Shown here: positions 47,879 to 60,006 of the stretch, one piece after another
Layout: every line of letters begins with the position of its first letter
How positions within the stretch are numbered: the first letter of the stretch is position 1
Source of the DNA: Acanthosepion pharaonis
Taxonomy: Eukaryota > Mollusca > Cephalopoda > Sepiida > Sepiidae
Direction: 5' to 3'
Length of the DNA: 64,000 nt
Assembly (NCBI GenBank): GCA_903632075.3
Contig: CAHIKZ030002623.1
Location: 82,501-146,500 of the forward strand
Program-made: the position numbers and the translations under genes
The notes under the pieces: generated by a model
Databases searched by the model: none
What the model was told of the DNA's origin: nothing
Seen by the model: only the letters and a program-made list of their open reading frames with translations

Positions 47879-49639
47879 GTTTTACTTATAAACGGGCATT
47901 ATTTATTATTACATTCAAGGTAATCTTTAGTGATTACCCGTGTTTTCAATAAAAATATCTAAATTTGTAGATGTATGCCTAATTGGTTGTGAATTCTGTA
48001 GCACATTATATCCTTGTTAAACTATCAGAAGGGTTCGAATTTGCATTTTCCTTGGTTTAGATACCGCCGTATTCGTCGGCCAGCTTTTAGATCCCTTATC
48101 TACCGAAGATCTTCATCATCAGTTCAGTTAACTCAAATTGAAATGCATATCTTTTCACATGCTTCTGTTTTGCATTGCAATGTATGTGTGAACCTTACCG
48201 GGAAATACTTCTTGTTTTCTTTATTAAGACTATCAATAGCATTATTTTACATTGATTAAAAACGATTCAAACATGTGTATGAAGTAAATATCTTTTTTGT
48301 GTGTAAGGTGTATAATGCTATCCGAATCAAATGAGAACATGAGAAAAAGTAAAAGGAAATAACGACGAATTTCGCCGGTGAATGTATGTTATCTTTGAAT
48401 ACCTCCCGTCAAAGTGAAAGAAAAGAAAAAATATGTGGTAAGTGCCTTGTTATCTGAGGATAAGGAAGAATCAGAAATCAAATTAATTATTTTAACTTAT
48501 CACCTCCCAATATCCAGAGAGTGTTTCTCTCTGCCTGTATGTTGTATTTTTTTATTTAACTATATCTGTAATAGCACCGTTTGGTTCCGTAGGATTTTAA
48601 ATTTTGAATTTGTTTTATGTACACCAGCAGACGTACATACTACACAATGTCATCCATACATACATCTGTGTATATATACGTCATGGATATTCATCCCCAA
48701 TATCTCAACACCGGTAACTGATGTGTACATAATATGCACTCTCTAAGTAACCCACTCATGTTATCTAACAAGGCAAAGATCACTATTGCGGTAAATGCAC
48801 CAACATCAGAAAAGTTCCCTGTTGCGATTCAAATGACATGACCCCGCTAAAGTGTGTAACGCTATGAGCAAAAGAATAACCGAAAACTCAGCTTCTTCAA
48901 CGTTCACCATATTAGAATATACACATATTTTAGTAAATGTACAAGATCGCCAACTATATATAACTGCGTGACTTAAAGTCAAAACTAAAAGAAAATACTA
49001 TTATTGGTACTACATAGCGTTCAAAGTTTCTTCGACCAACCAAAAGATTTCAATGAACAATGTTTCACCTTTTATAAGGTGATTCCAGTTGCAACTGTGC
49101 AAACACACTCTTGTGTAAGATATAAACTTACACGTATGCAAATATTTTTTCCCCCGAAATATTGGAATTAATAGCTGGTTGATCTTATTTTCCTGCGAAT
49201 TAATTGATGTGATTTTAAATAATTTCCACGAAGCGGCAAACCGGCTCCATCTCAACGCCATTTTCCCCCACCACATTCAATGCACGTCTCTCGTCTTTTG
49301 TTTCGGCAAGTTACTAAGTATTTCTGCCTCTGGTAATTTTCGGCAAAAATCGATAGCTCATCGATCGATACGTACTCCATGAAACTGTTGACGGAATATC
49401 TGAACAGGAATAGACGATGCAAAATGCCACGCAACATGTCTTTTCTATTGTGTCGAAGCTCAGTCTGTTTGTGAAATGACATCACTCCCTCCTGCCAGAG
49501 GCAGTTTGTATCCTCGTTGAACATCTCTTCATCTCTATTTCTATAATACGACACATTCTGTTTTCTTCTTCTAGAGGCCGTATTACTTGAGTACGTAGAA
49601 AAATCATAGTCCTATACTTTGTACTAAAATGAATTGGAC
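47878..49639. other. Spacer, no gene recognised
   Basis: Frames at 48014-48259, 48414-48746 and 49010-49554 have no domain I recognise. Confidence 0.45.
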
Positions 49640-50205
49640 GTTTTTACATTTTCCAGTGTATTGCTGATTTTTCTGTTATTTCATGAGTAGAATCACAAAA
49701 TGTCAATTAAAAGTAATTCTGAGTAATATTAATAATAATACTTGAAATATAAACATGGCAGAAGACGTGCTGTATTTTTTTTTTTTTTTACATTTCCAGT
49801 TTATTAATGATTTTTATGTAGTCTCACTAGTAGAATAAAGGGATATCTATTAAAGTGAATTTTGAGCAATATTAATAACAAATAGTTGAATCTTTAAACG
49901 GGGGAATACGTGCATTTTTATTAATTTATTTTTTACAATTTCCCGTTTATTGTTTATTCTTATGTAGTTAATTGAGTAGAATATCATGTTGCCAATTACA
50001 ATTAATTTTCAACAAAATTAATATCAATAATAGAAGTATAAATATGGTCGAATACGAACATTTGTTTACATTTACAGTATATGGCGGATTTTTATTTAGT
50101 TTGATGAATGGAATCACATGGGATCAATTAACCTTAATTTTGAGTAATATTATTAACAATCGGAGCCTGAATGTTGCAGTAAACGTGAATCTTTTTACTA
50201 CTAAT
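49640..50205 (+). repeat. Diverged tandem repeat, ~145-bp unit, about four copies
   Basis: A CATTTCCAGTTTATT-like block recurs at about 49647, 49791, 49936 and 50069, each time followed by GATTTTTATGTAG-like sequence, then GAGTAGAAT-like, then AATTTTGAGTAATATTAATAA-like. Unit lengths are about 144, 145 and 133 bases. The 187-codon frame at 49972-50535 starts inside this array and runs past it; no domain was recognised, so I do not call it a gene. Confidence 0.8.
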
Positions 50206-52236
50206 AACAATAAGCGAAAAATAATTATTACTGACAATAGGCATTTTCTTACATTTCATATTTTTCTAATTGAATTTTATGGAAGACAAAACATTAATAA
50301 CTACAAACTTCGTAGAAATTATTTTAAGTCTCTAATCAGAAGTAAAACTCCTGTTTCATTTAGATTGTCTTTAAATCTTCCTCGTTGGGCAGATATTTCC
50401 AGCCTGGCGTTCTATTGCAGAACCCCGTGTCTCTTGCCTGGGGTCTCTTCAAAACCTGTGGGAAGATCAATATTAAATAACAATTCAACAAACGTATTTT
50501 TTTCCATTTTTAAAGATAAATTCTTATTTTTTTAAATTAATTGCCTAACTTTTTGAAGAACTCTTTCACTATTCTACTAGAACTTTCAATTTTAGTATAA
50601 CCTTTTACATCCTCCTTGAAAATACTTAACAGAAATGCATCTTTTCGTTGTTATCTCTTATTCATAGTCGCCATTTTGTGCTGTTTCATTTGCAGACAAC
50701 CATACATTCTGTCTCCTAGCTTTCCTTTACTAGAATCGGTGGATATTCCCGTAGTTTCATTTCTGTGTCTACTCTAAACACTTTCTCTTGAATATAAAAT
50801 ATTGAGATTGCCAGTAATGCATCTTGATAGGACTTCTAATTCTCAGAGGATTGCCTCTATAGCAGGGTAGAATATATTCGTTAACACACATATATAATCC
50901 CATTCTTTATCCTTATGCAGGGAGTTTGCTCTAAGCATTTTTTTTATGTTAGTCTAATGCCTATCCCATATTAATGTAGTTATCCCGGCGAAAACATATA
51001 TTGTCAGTATTTTCTACCTGTTATACTGGATATCACTATGTCTCCCGCCAAAATATTATTCGAGATTTGATGTGCTTCATTATGCACTTACTATATTCCA
51101 ATTCTGTCAAATATTTGATTCCAAATTTCATTTGTTACATGTATTCTTTCATTCGACGATCATTCGCATGCAATCGCTGTTTCTTCCTAAATCGCTTTAT
51201 TATTTACTGAAATTGTTCAGAACAGATAAAAAGCGAAATGCTGTTCAAGTTCGAATATTATTTTCGTAATTTCCAAAGGGAATTTGTTCAGCCTGATTAG
51301 CAGATCGATGGTTAGTTATTATCAATGAAGCAGAGCAATATATTCACAAATCTTCTGTATTTATTCCCTTCCTGTATTCAGTGTAATTTTCAAGCGGACT
51401 CTTTAGCTCGGAATAGTCGAGACTAAAGAGATTTTTGACTAGAAAATGAATTAACGTTCGAATTAAATCTCCGACCGACTTTAATATCAGCCTTGGGACC
51501 AAAAGTCATCACACGAACAGGTTATATGTGCCACATTGCAGGCAAACCTCATTTGCTAAGATGAGTAACGAAATTGTAACACACCGCTATATTTCCTGGA
51601 ATATGATCGGCGTTGATTCGCATTAATAGCAATTAAAACGCACCTAATGATTATCGACCTCGCTGGATTAACGAGGACCCATGGAAATTAACATGTTAAC
51701 ACATATTTTACAGCCTCTTAGCCGTTAATGCATATCTCATGATAGAATTTATTGCATACATGCGATGAATACACAAAAAGTAATGTTTAAACTCATAAGA
51801 GAACACTATTTAATTGTGGTTTATGCCTGGGGAAATGGTTATTTGTTCCTATTATATGACATGTTGGCTTTCGAATAAGAATTTATATTACAAACTAAAT
51901 TTCTCACTCACTAAACCTCGTGCGTGCGCGCGCGCATATACATATATTTACTGATAATGCACCATTATATTAGAGTATGGCCATGGCATTGTTTGACCAT
52001 TTTAATGGATTTGAGATCGAAAATGGCTTTTCGGCCCAGATAATGACTCGGTTTCAAACAAGTAAGATATGCATGAGTAAATTTTGAAAGAATCCAGTTA
52101 TTGAACCTGAAACAAATTCAGGGCATTGTTACTTATATCAATAAAATGTATTTGTTATATTTGTTGAATCTTTCAGTCTACGTCTAATTTGTTCTTCACT
52201 CATGCCTTATGTGCTTTTTTTATAGTGAGAAGAAAA
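50206..52236. other. Spacer; short strong hairpin at 51399-51430
   Basis: CTCTTTAG-CTCG (51399-51410) pairs with CGAG-CTAAAGAG (51418-51430) with one bulged base and a 7-base loop. The stretch 51480-51700 is less AT-rich and unassigned. Nothing else was recognised. Confidence 0.45.
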
Positions 52237-52424
52237 ATAGACGTTTTGAATACCAACAATAATTCCCTCAGTTGTCAGTCTTTTTTATGGTAACTTGTAC
52301 ATGTGAGGAAGACTGTATTTTGTCAAATAGACGTTTTGAATACCAACTGAAGTCATGTTTTCTAATTCCCTCAGTTGTCCTTCCTCAGTCTATAAAATCA
52401 TGTTTATGGTAACTTGTACATGTG
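52237..52424 (+). repeat. Imperfect tandem duplication
   Basis: Unit 1 (52237-52306) and unit 2 (52325-52424) share AATAGACGTTTTGAATACCAA, AATTCCCTCAGTTGTC and TTTATGGTAACTTGTACATG. Unit 2 is longer by two internal blocks, which unit 1 has lost or never had. Confidence 0.88.
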
Positions 52425-52662
52425 ATAGTTAGTAGTTCACTTTTGAACAGACTGCTCGGTTCGAACTCTCTTCCTACGGGCGGGAGGAACCCGAAGGATG
52501 CTACGCCGAAGGATGGAGTCTCCTTCGGGGAGGTAAAACCGGCCTTGAACCCGTTTATACGGGTTCAAATGGGCTATTTTTTGGCCGAGCCTAATGGCTC
52601 GGGAATGCGCACGTTAAAAAGGCCATGTGGGGGGTTGACTCAATATCGTGATAGTTAGTAGT
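52422..52662. mobile_element. 211-bp GC-rich structured insertion with 15-bp target duplication
   Basis: GTGATAGTTAGTAGT occurs at 52422-52436 and 52648-52662, bracketing 211 bp that are visibly richer in G and C than the flanks. The insert holds three perfect hairpins: CCGAAGGA/TCCTTCGG (52506-52528), TTGAACCCGT/ACGGGTTCAA with a 4-base loop (52545-52568), and CCGAGCC/GGCTCGG with a 4-base loop (52585-52602). It also has a B-box-like GGTTCGAACTC (52458-52468). The duplication length suits retroposition. A related sequence lies at 60007-60190 on the minus strand. I do not recognise the source RNA or element; it is not an snRNA, tRNA or rRNA that I can name. An open frame crosses it, but the hairpins and target duplication favour a mobile RNA-derived unit. 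Confidence 0.8.
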
Positions 52663-53710
52663 GAGTTTTATGTAACGAGGAGCAACCGGTGACCACTACC
52701 TCACGTACACGGGTGAAATCGATGTCTGATTTCAATGCAGTTAGAAAAGTATATAAATAAGTCACAATGCATTGTGAATGTCGTTATGAAATAGTAAAAG
52801 TGAGATTATTAACCGCAGAAAGAGTTCGATTTTTAATATATAACCTCCTTTCCTATGAAGCAGATTTTCTCTTACTCTCCCTCCAAATCCCTGTTCATCA
52901 ATATGCAGAAGCGAATGATCACTTCGTTTAACAGTTGAAATTGTTACGAGTAACCGTACGTTCTATGCTAACAGTTTCTTCTCTCGAACTTTTTGCTTAT
53001 AGGACTCTTTCTGTTTCTTTGTTATTAGTTAAGTTTGATTTTCAATTATTATAATGAAACGCCATTTGTTATCATCAGCCTTTTTACAACTTATTATTTT
53101 TCTCATATGTTCTAACAATCCATAACCACTTGCGACTTAATGCCCTGATAAAAATAAAAAGGATAATAAAGAAAACTCATCAGTTGTTTCTATTTCCCTC
53201 ATTATTGCTTAATAACCTGTGAGTTTCAAATTAAATTTCTTAACATTTAAGAGTCAAAAAGAGTTTAACAGACTCTTTCTGAATTTTAAGGAAGTGTTCT
53301 TTTTCTTCAAACATCCTCGTTGCCGACACTGTTCATCTTTTGTATGTTCATCATAATTCTATAAAACCTCGTCACTTTTAAATCAAGTATCTTGGTTATC
53401 TGTATGAAAATAATTCGGCAATCCCTGCTTTATAGGAGGACTTATATTAAATATAAATTCTAAGATTTCTTTTTTTTTGTCTGTGAGATTTTTTTCTACA
53501 GTTAAAGATTATTTGAACTACTAAGCTTCTTTTCCTATTGCAATGTGCATTCGGATTTCGGGGTCACATTTTCTATCGTCTTTTATTATACAACCCTCAA
53601 ATGATATGAATGCATAATTCGCAAATTTTCGCACAAATCAAACCAGCAAGGTAAACGTTTAATTTTCATTCAAAGAAGACACACTGCAAATTGGGAAAAG
53701 TCGTCGGTAA
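52663..53710. other. AT-rich spacer, nothing recognised
   Basis: No repeats or genes seen. Confidence 0.5.
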
Positions 53711-54395
53711 TCATACTTATTATAAAACCCAGGTTGTGTGTCTGTGTCTGTACGTTTATATATTGGATCGGATTTCCTACATTTTTCAACCGATTTCAAC
53801 AAAACTTCACAGGGCTACATAAAATTACCTTCCGGGGGTTCTGACCGCGCCAAAAATTGGAAAAACACAATTGGTTTTGCACGAAATCAATTGGAAAACA
53901 CGATTAAGAGGCATCGCCAGAATAAAAGGGGGACAACTCATATCAAGTTATACTTATTATAAAACCCAGGTTGTTTGTGTGTTTGTGTGTGTGTGTTCGT
54001 TTATATATGGGATCGGATTTCCTACATTTTTCAACCGATTTCAACAAAACATCACTTTTTTGGGGCCGGTAGTGTTCCTTATTGTCTTGCACACTTTTTT
54101 CTTTATTTTTACATTCAGAATGCTTTAAAAATTCCATTTACAAGACAATTGTTTATAATAAAATGCTATTCAATCGGTAGACTCATAACGATTGAAAACA
54201 ATTTTTTTTTTTGAGTTTGGGTTTGACCAATTCGTAAAAAAAAAAACAAAACAAAAAAAAACTATTTAATACATGCATGTCCGTCCACCTTAAACAAGAA
54301 TCTTTGTCAATTTTATTTTTCAGTCTTTATGATGATTGATACTTGATCTATCTTTTACTGTTACATCACCGGGTAACGCCGGGTTCTACTGCTAG
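53711..54395 (+). mobile_element. Non-autonomous Helitron with duplicated 5' end
   Basis: The 5' end starts with TC after an A (53710|53711) and runs TCATACTTATTATAAAACCC. The same 5' module recurs from 53943 (TCAAGTTATACTTATTATAA), including GGATCGGATTTCCTACATTT. The single 3' end has CCGG-GTAACG-CCGG, a short hairpin at 54369-54382, about 10 bases before the terminal CTAG at 54392-54395, and a T follows. TC start, hairpin near the 3' end, CTRR terminus and an A/T host dinucleotide are the diagnostic features of Helitrons. No Rep/helicase gene is present, so the element depends on another copy for movement. Confidence 0.88.
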
Positions 54396-56299
54396 TATGT
54401 TATAAAATGGTAAAATCGTCTTTAAAAAAAAAATATATATATACATAAATTATACAGCGTGTATAAAATATTTTACAGTAACTGTTGATTTATTTTGTAA
54501 ATAGTACAAAAGTGGAGCACAAGGCAGATAAGGGAAATGGTTTGAGGCTGGTCGTCACTATACTATGCCTAGCTAATCCAGTTCACGAACCATTCATTCG
54601 TTACAACAGACACAATCAACACAAAATCCCATCCATCACAAATCAGTCTTCCATATTCCATATACCTCATACTCTCAGGGGTACCTACAAAACGCAACCC
54701 ATGACATAAAATTTTCATTATTAGAAAATGCTATAAATATTTTAAAATAACTGTGCTGTAATTATTTTTCGAGGGTAGATGCTCTATTTATATGGCAAGT
54801 ACGCATGTAAATAAAGTAAGATGTTCATAAAAACATTTTTTTTGCTAACTGATGTCTGAAAACTCTTAGCAAATATAATAAAAGCTTCAGTTTTTTTTCC
54901 CCCTCGGGCAATCAATATAATGTTTGTTTGCAGTATTACATAATTTAGCATGCGCAGATTTCATAAAGTCGAAAATCTTCCATCTGATCATATTTCAGAT
55001 CACCGCCCCCAAAATACAGATAGATGCTAAAATGAAATCGCTTAAACATGCTTAACCACGTAATTTCGTTTGCGTACAAGGTTTTGTTTATAATTTAGTA
55101 TACAGATTTTCCTGTTCTGGGTGACCGTTACGATAAATGTTGTTCCAAGTAAATACGAGATATTCTAAAATTTGTAACGTCTAGAAAACACTTTACTCTG
55201 TGACATACTAGCGGCTCTGCTTGGGCATATTGCTATGTCTTTTATGCTTTGCAGGCTTATCCGTATTATTGTCACTCCTATCGATATGCTAAATATTCTG
55301 CAGCTTCAGTGGAATAAATTTGTATTTCTGTCTCGGTCTTCCGTTATATCACAATTTCCATTGCATTTCCTGCTAAAACATTTCTTTTTGTTTTTGTTTT
55401 TTACTATGCAATGTATGATTTATATTACTTTCTTCTTCAACTTTATTGGCATTTATGTATTTTTAATCGACCATCAAAATGTCCATCATCTGTCTCCAGT
55501 TATCACAAATTGGCGCACCGCCAAATTCAAATTGTTTCTACTAAAATTGTTTCTACTGAAAATGAAATCTATTAAAAAAAAAAAAAGCATATTCTTGAAA
55601 TACTGCTATGTATATGTTATTTATAAACCATTAATATAATTCAAAATCATATCACTTAGTTTGCTGTATATATCAGGCTTGGTGAAGAATTCTCAACTTT
55701 TTGGGGACTGAACTTGACGAACATCTTTACAACATGGTTAGCTATCTTGCCTAAGAAACGATGTTTCGATTAAAAGTTTGATCCTCACTGTATATCCAAT
55801 GATTTGACAAGGGATGGAGTTAATATAATGTTAGCAAATATGAGTTTATTGCCCGTGAGAAACAAAGAGCGAGCATGTTCTATGATTTCGTTTGCATTGA
55901 GTTGAACTCTTAGGAAATATTAATTTATTGTTAACGATTCTTTATAAATACCTGATACAGAATTAACAGAAATTCAAAGTGCGATATTTACTGATGGTCA
56001 CTAGAAAATTACAACATTATTTTTTATTGAGTTTTGATCTTAAGATAAGTTACACGTAGATTTATTTGTTTGTGTGTGCATTTTAATTTATAGAATTTCC
56101 GATTTCTCATTCTTTTTTTTTACCATGCGAGATTAATATTGGTTTAAACCACGCCCTATCGGCCGGTATTTAATCTAGCGCCTACGAGGGTGTTTGGTTG
56201 GGCCTTTATCACAATAGGTAGACAGGAGTAGATACGTTAAGCAACAATAAACTACTGCAGAACGCAAAATTGATCGCTACATTAAAGTATTGCATTAAG
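54396..56299. other. AT-rich spacer; weak tRNA-like stretch
   Basis: Around 55733-55795 ATGGTTAGCTATCTTGCC and AGTTTGATCCTC are spaced like A and B boxes, but the match is poor. Frame 55235-55639 (134 codons) is low-complexity Phe/Leu/Ile and not convincing. Confidence 0.4.
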
Positions 56300-58930
56300 T
56301 TTAAGTTTTAAATGTTCAGCAATAATTCTTCTGCCGCCGTTTGCTTAGAGACCATTTGGTGTACGTCTGTCTCTATTTTAAGTACAAAAAATTCGACCCG
56401 GACTATTTTTAATTTGCTCATGGAGTCGGCCTGTTCCCAAAATGGTATATGTTGGACTACATCTCTGGGAGTAAAGTTGAAAAACGGTAACAGTAGACTT
56501 CTCCTGACTATATGCCTTCAAGACAGAGCCATTATGTTGTGGAGATCGATAAAACCACATTTTCTCCTGCCTTATTCTTACTGAGGGAAGGAGGCCTTGA
56601 ATAGTGCAGGCATCTTTTGTTGTCTGCGAGCCCGTCGAAGATTGCCAGGAGCATGAGGACCTTTTTCCTCGCTTTCGCTAGAGTTGGATTTAATCCTTTT
56701 GCCATTTCGTAATATACTAGTTTCTTGCTCATCCTCTGGAAATATAATTAGGTGACTGGCTCACTTCTTTGAAACACGTGGGTTACCACTTGTGGTACCA
56801 GGGATCCTCGCAATCTTCTAAAGAGACGATGTTTATGTTTCTTCATGATTAGTTGAGGTGTCTTTAGGACAGCCGTTGCTTAGGCTTTGTGTGGCCCTAT
56901 TTGTCCCCTTTTGAAGCCAACTTATTGAGACTGTCTTCCATTCTATCAAGGTAACGGTGACGCTCATACTGTAGGTTGGCGTCTAATATCGCCAGTGATC
57001 CAGCAGTGCTTAGTACATATTCAGTCGCGTGTATCTTTTTAGTAATATCACTCCCGGTTTCGAGTGGCAAGATGAGAGGGACATTTCAGTCGTCCTTCTA
57101 GGAAACGGCTGCTGCTTAGTGGCGATGAATAACAGGGGTCTAATTACACGCAGGGCCTCTAGGAGTAATTTTTCCAATCTCTAAAGACACTTCTTTATCA
57201 GCAGCAGCTAGTTTTCCAAATTAATCGGTTAGAGCCCTTGCACCGGACATTGACTCGAGTGTTATAAGGGATTATTCTACCAACGGCTACTCTTTGCCCT
57301 TGTAGGAATCGCCGTACGCGTTCGGGCATAAATGAAGCCTCTATATCCAAATTAATGTAAGCGGGTATCCCGAAAACGTCAACAAGTGAGCCAAGAGCTT
57401 GTATAACCGTTGTAGAAGATACATAAGGGTAGGGTATTGCGATATTTTACCGAATATTCTTTAGTTACTGTCAACATATATTTGTTAGTAGTTTTTGACG
57501 GAAGTTGTCCTTTAAAACCCCTTGAATTCGCGTGACTTTTTATTCTTTTATATGATTGCATGGCTTTTAATAGTTCGTTGGTGTTAGGTACGTAAAACCA
57601 AAGCTTATTTTCAGCGAAAATCTCATATGGTTTGGGGATTTCTTTCAGATCCTCATCAGAGTAGGGATGGTTTTTGATTTACGTCATGTGGACCATGCGT
57701 GTAACACCTGTGTGTTGCAGTTTTTTATGTAGTCTTCTTTGCAAGTTTCCAAGCTACATACACGAGAGATGAGTTCCTAATCTGCGTTTTCTTTACCGTA
57801 CTGGTATATTACGTCGAACGAGTCACAAGAGAGTTCTATAATCCACCTGGCTATATTCGCATTTTCAATTTTGCTTGTTGTTTTCAGGAATAAGACTGAT
57901 TTTGTGGTCAGTAATTAATTAAAAATATCACCCATTCATATAATGCCTCCATTTTTCTTAAAGTTTCGACAATATCATAGGATTCTTTTTCTGGAATATG
58001 TTCGAATACGTCTCTGGGAGTAAAGCTTAAAAGCTGTGACAGTAGACTTCTCTTAAATACGTTTCGATTTAGACAGGGTTCTAGAGAGTAAAAGGCTATG
58101 GGTTTCCCCAACTATAATGCATGACCTGGCATATTATTGGCCGTTTCCGCTAGAAGGTTGATTTAGTCTAGAGAAAGACGATAGCCGACGAGCGTAGAGT
58201 ACAAAAATTCCTACGGCGCAGAGCAGGTAACTTTTGGGGGGGGGCGGTTTGCTGAGTAATGGATGCAGACGAACTGGGTCGTGTTTTAAGTCCTTTTTAT
58301 TTATGAACCAAAGTAGATCCTTATTTTTACAGCTAAAATAACATTGGTCGTGGTTAAGCGAAAGCTTTTACATTTTAACAGCTGCCATGAATAATTTAAT
58401 ATTAGTCATATTCCCTTCGATGTTTTTACGCAAACAGTTACATTTTCGCAATAAAAATATGTGTCTTATAGGTTCTTTTAATAATATCTGATCTGTCACT
58501 CATTGAAAACTATCCACTCCGTATTAAAAACTGTATTCTGCAAAATTGAAAGTTTGCCGATGGCCTTGACCCCAATATACGGTTTACCACTGGGCTTTAT
58601 ATCCTACCCGTTTATGAAGGCATGTCGTATCAATACGGCTCGATAGTTTTGCGTGAAATTGAAGAAAAGGAACAATCAGAAAGCAGATGGCGTCTTGTAG
58701 CCAGCAAGTGTCTAGAGAATATTTCAATTTCTTTTTAATGTAGATCATTTTCAGTGTTGTTAAATACTCTTCGTATGAAGATGTATCCACGAAATACTCG
58801 TAAACTAGTGCGGTGATATATTTGGTGAGATAATGCATCTTATTAAAACTTTGGTCGTAGTACGTACATGGAAGTTATTCTGCAGTGAATATATTCCAGT
58901 TTGGCGTCAGACGCGTTGGGGTTAATATTA
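56300..58930 (-). pseudogene. Ty3/Gypsy LTR-retrotransposon relic (gag - RT - RNase H - integrase)
   Basis: Read on the minus strand, recognisable pieces follow Gypsy order. A gag piece (about 58930-58580) has FSRHLLATRR and later RHAFING. RT palm and thumb (about 58480-58150) has NHDQCYFS. RNase H (about 58111-57900) has GKPIAFYS and EKESYDIVETLRK. Integrase (about 57650-57200) has NKYMLTVTKEYS and FMPERVRRFLQGQ. Frames are broken throughout. The zinc knuckle, protease and RT fingers are missing, so gag runs almost directly into the RT palm. RNase H is interrupted by ~60 extra bases. The third integrase acidic residue appears replaced by lysine. The second aspartate is retained. No LTRs were identified. 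The element encoded virus-like-particle, reverse transcription and integration functions and is now dead. Right and left limits are approximate. Confidence 0.9.
56450..56520 (-). repeat. ~47-70-bp direct repeat, partner at 58010-58080
   Basis: TCTCTGGGAGTAAAG followed by AACAGTAGACTTCTC (56461-56505) recurs as TCTCTGGGAGTAAAG and GACAGTAGACTTCTC at 58011-58055. The second copy is the block that interrupts RNase H in the Gypsy relic; the first lies past the integrase. Confidence 0.8.
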
Positions 58931-59039
58931 AGTTTCTTTGGTCAGTGTAAATTAGCCATTTTCAAAATGACTAAAAAGAGTTTATTAAACTGTAGTAGAC
59001 AATATGTACTGCATATCATTAAACTTTAATAGACTCTAA

Positions 59040-60005
59040 CTAGTAACCCCACTGATATGAAATGAGACGCAAGGTCGATATTTCCATGGGGAACGTGAGG
59101 GTTTTCACTCGGGCAAATTTTCAAAATTTTCCTGAGCACCGTAAGTGTGAGCTCGGTCACATTTAATGTCTGTGCATCTCCGCTGAATATCCGTCCGGAG
59201 ACAGAGCGTCGACTGATTTGTCCACTGACCGTAAACAGAATTCTTGACAATCCGATTCAGGCAGCGTACCTCATGACTTACCAAACTTTAATAAACAATG
59301 TATTTAGACATTACACTCCGATAAGATGAGATGTAACACAAGGTCTTTATTTGTGTGGGGACCCCGAACGTTCGTTTCCACTAGGTATAATGGTCAAAAT
59401 TTTACTAGACCCTGAACTTGAGGGATCGAAACAATTCTTCTTTTTCCTTTTAATCAGTCATGTCTGTCGCATGACGAAGCACCCGTCTGAGTGTCCCTCT
59501 GTCCGAAGACACTCTTGACAAATAAGCCCAGCAAGCAAACCGACTGACTTCAACATATTTGATAATCTAGCTATTTACGCACACCTCCACGAAGATGAGA
59601 TGCCATACAAGTTTTAGATTTCTATCATTTAGTTTCGGATCTATGGGCAAAGATTTAGGCCTGACTTCGACAAATTTCGTAGTCATGGTGAAATAACTAT
59701 TTACTCATTCCTCTATCTGAGATAAGATGTGAAATAAGGTCGAGATTTATGTGAGGAAACCTCACGTTTCCACCAAGATCATGGGTCAAAATTTACCCAG
59801 TCCCGCATTCGCGTGATCGGATACAATACTTGTCTGTTTCCCTCAGCCGAGTATCTATAGCTAGACAAAACACCGAGTGAGTATTCATCTATCCGAGGAC
59901 CTGAAAATCGCGAGCTAAACCCAGAGAGCGAGCTGACTGATTCCAACAAATTTTGGTAAACGTTATTTGCCCGATACAAGGTGGGATGTGACACAAAGTC
60001 GGTTT
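59040..60005 (+). repeat. Diverged tandem array, ~270-bp unit
   Basis: A GATGAGATGT-ACACAAGGTC-like block recurs at about 59055, 59320, 59590, 59725 and 59980, giving spacings near 268, 271, 135 and 256 bases (one unit appears half-deleted). Further shared blocks are CATGGTCAAAATTT-like (about 59390 and 59785), ACCGACTGACTTCAACA-like (about 59540 and 59930) and CGAGGAC/CGAAGAC after TCTATCC/TCTGTCC. Open frames here change between units and are not genes. It looks like an old satellite or multimerised repeat. Confidence 0.75.
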
Positions 60006-60006
60006 T

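Noticed and set aside
49972..50535. 187-codon open frame
   Set aside because: It starts inside a tandem repeat, has no recognisable domain and is Asn/Ile/Phe-rich as expected for AT-rich DNA.
55235..55639. 134-codon open frame rich in Phe/Leu/Ile
   Set aside because: Low-complexity composition, no signal or domain pattern and no splice context.
58235..58246. G run possibly forming a quadruplex
   Set aside because: A single G tract inside the Gypsy relic; no further G runs nearby to form a four-stranded structure.
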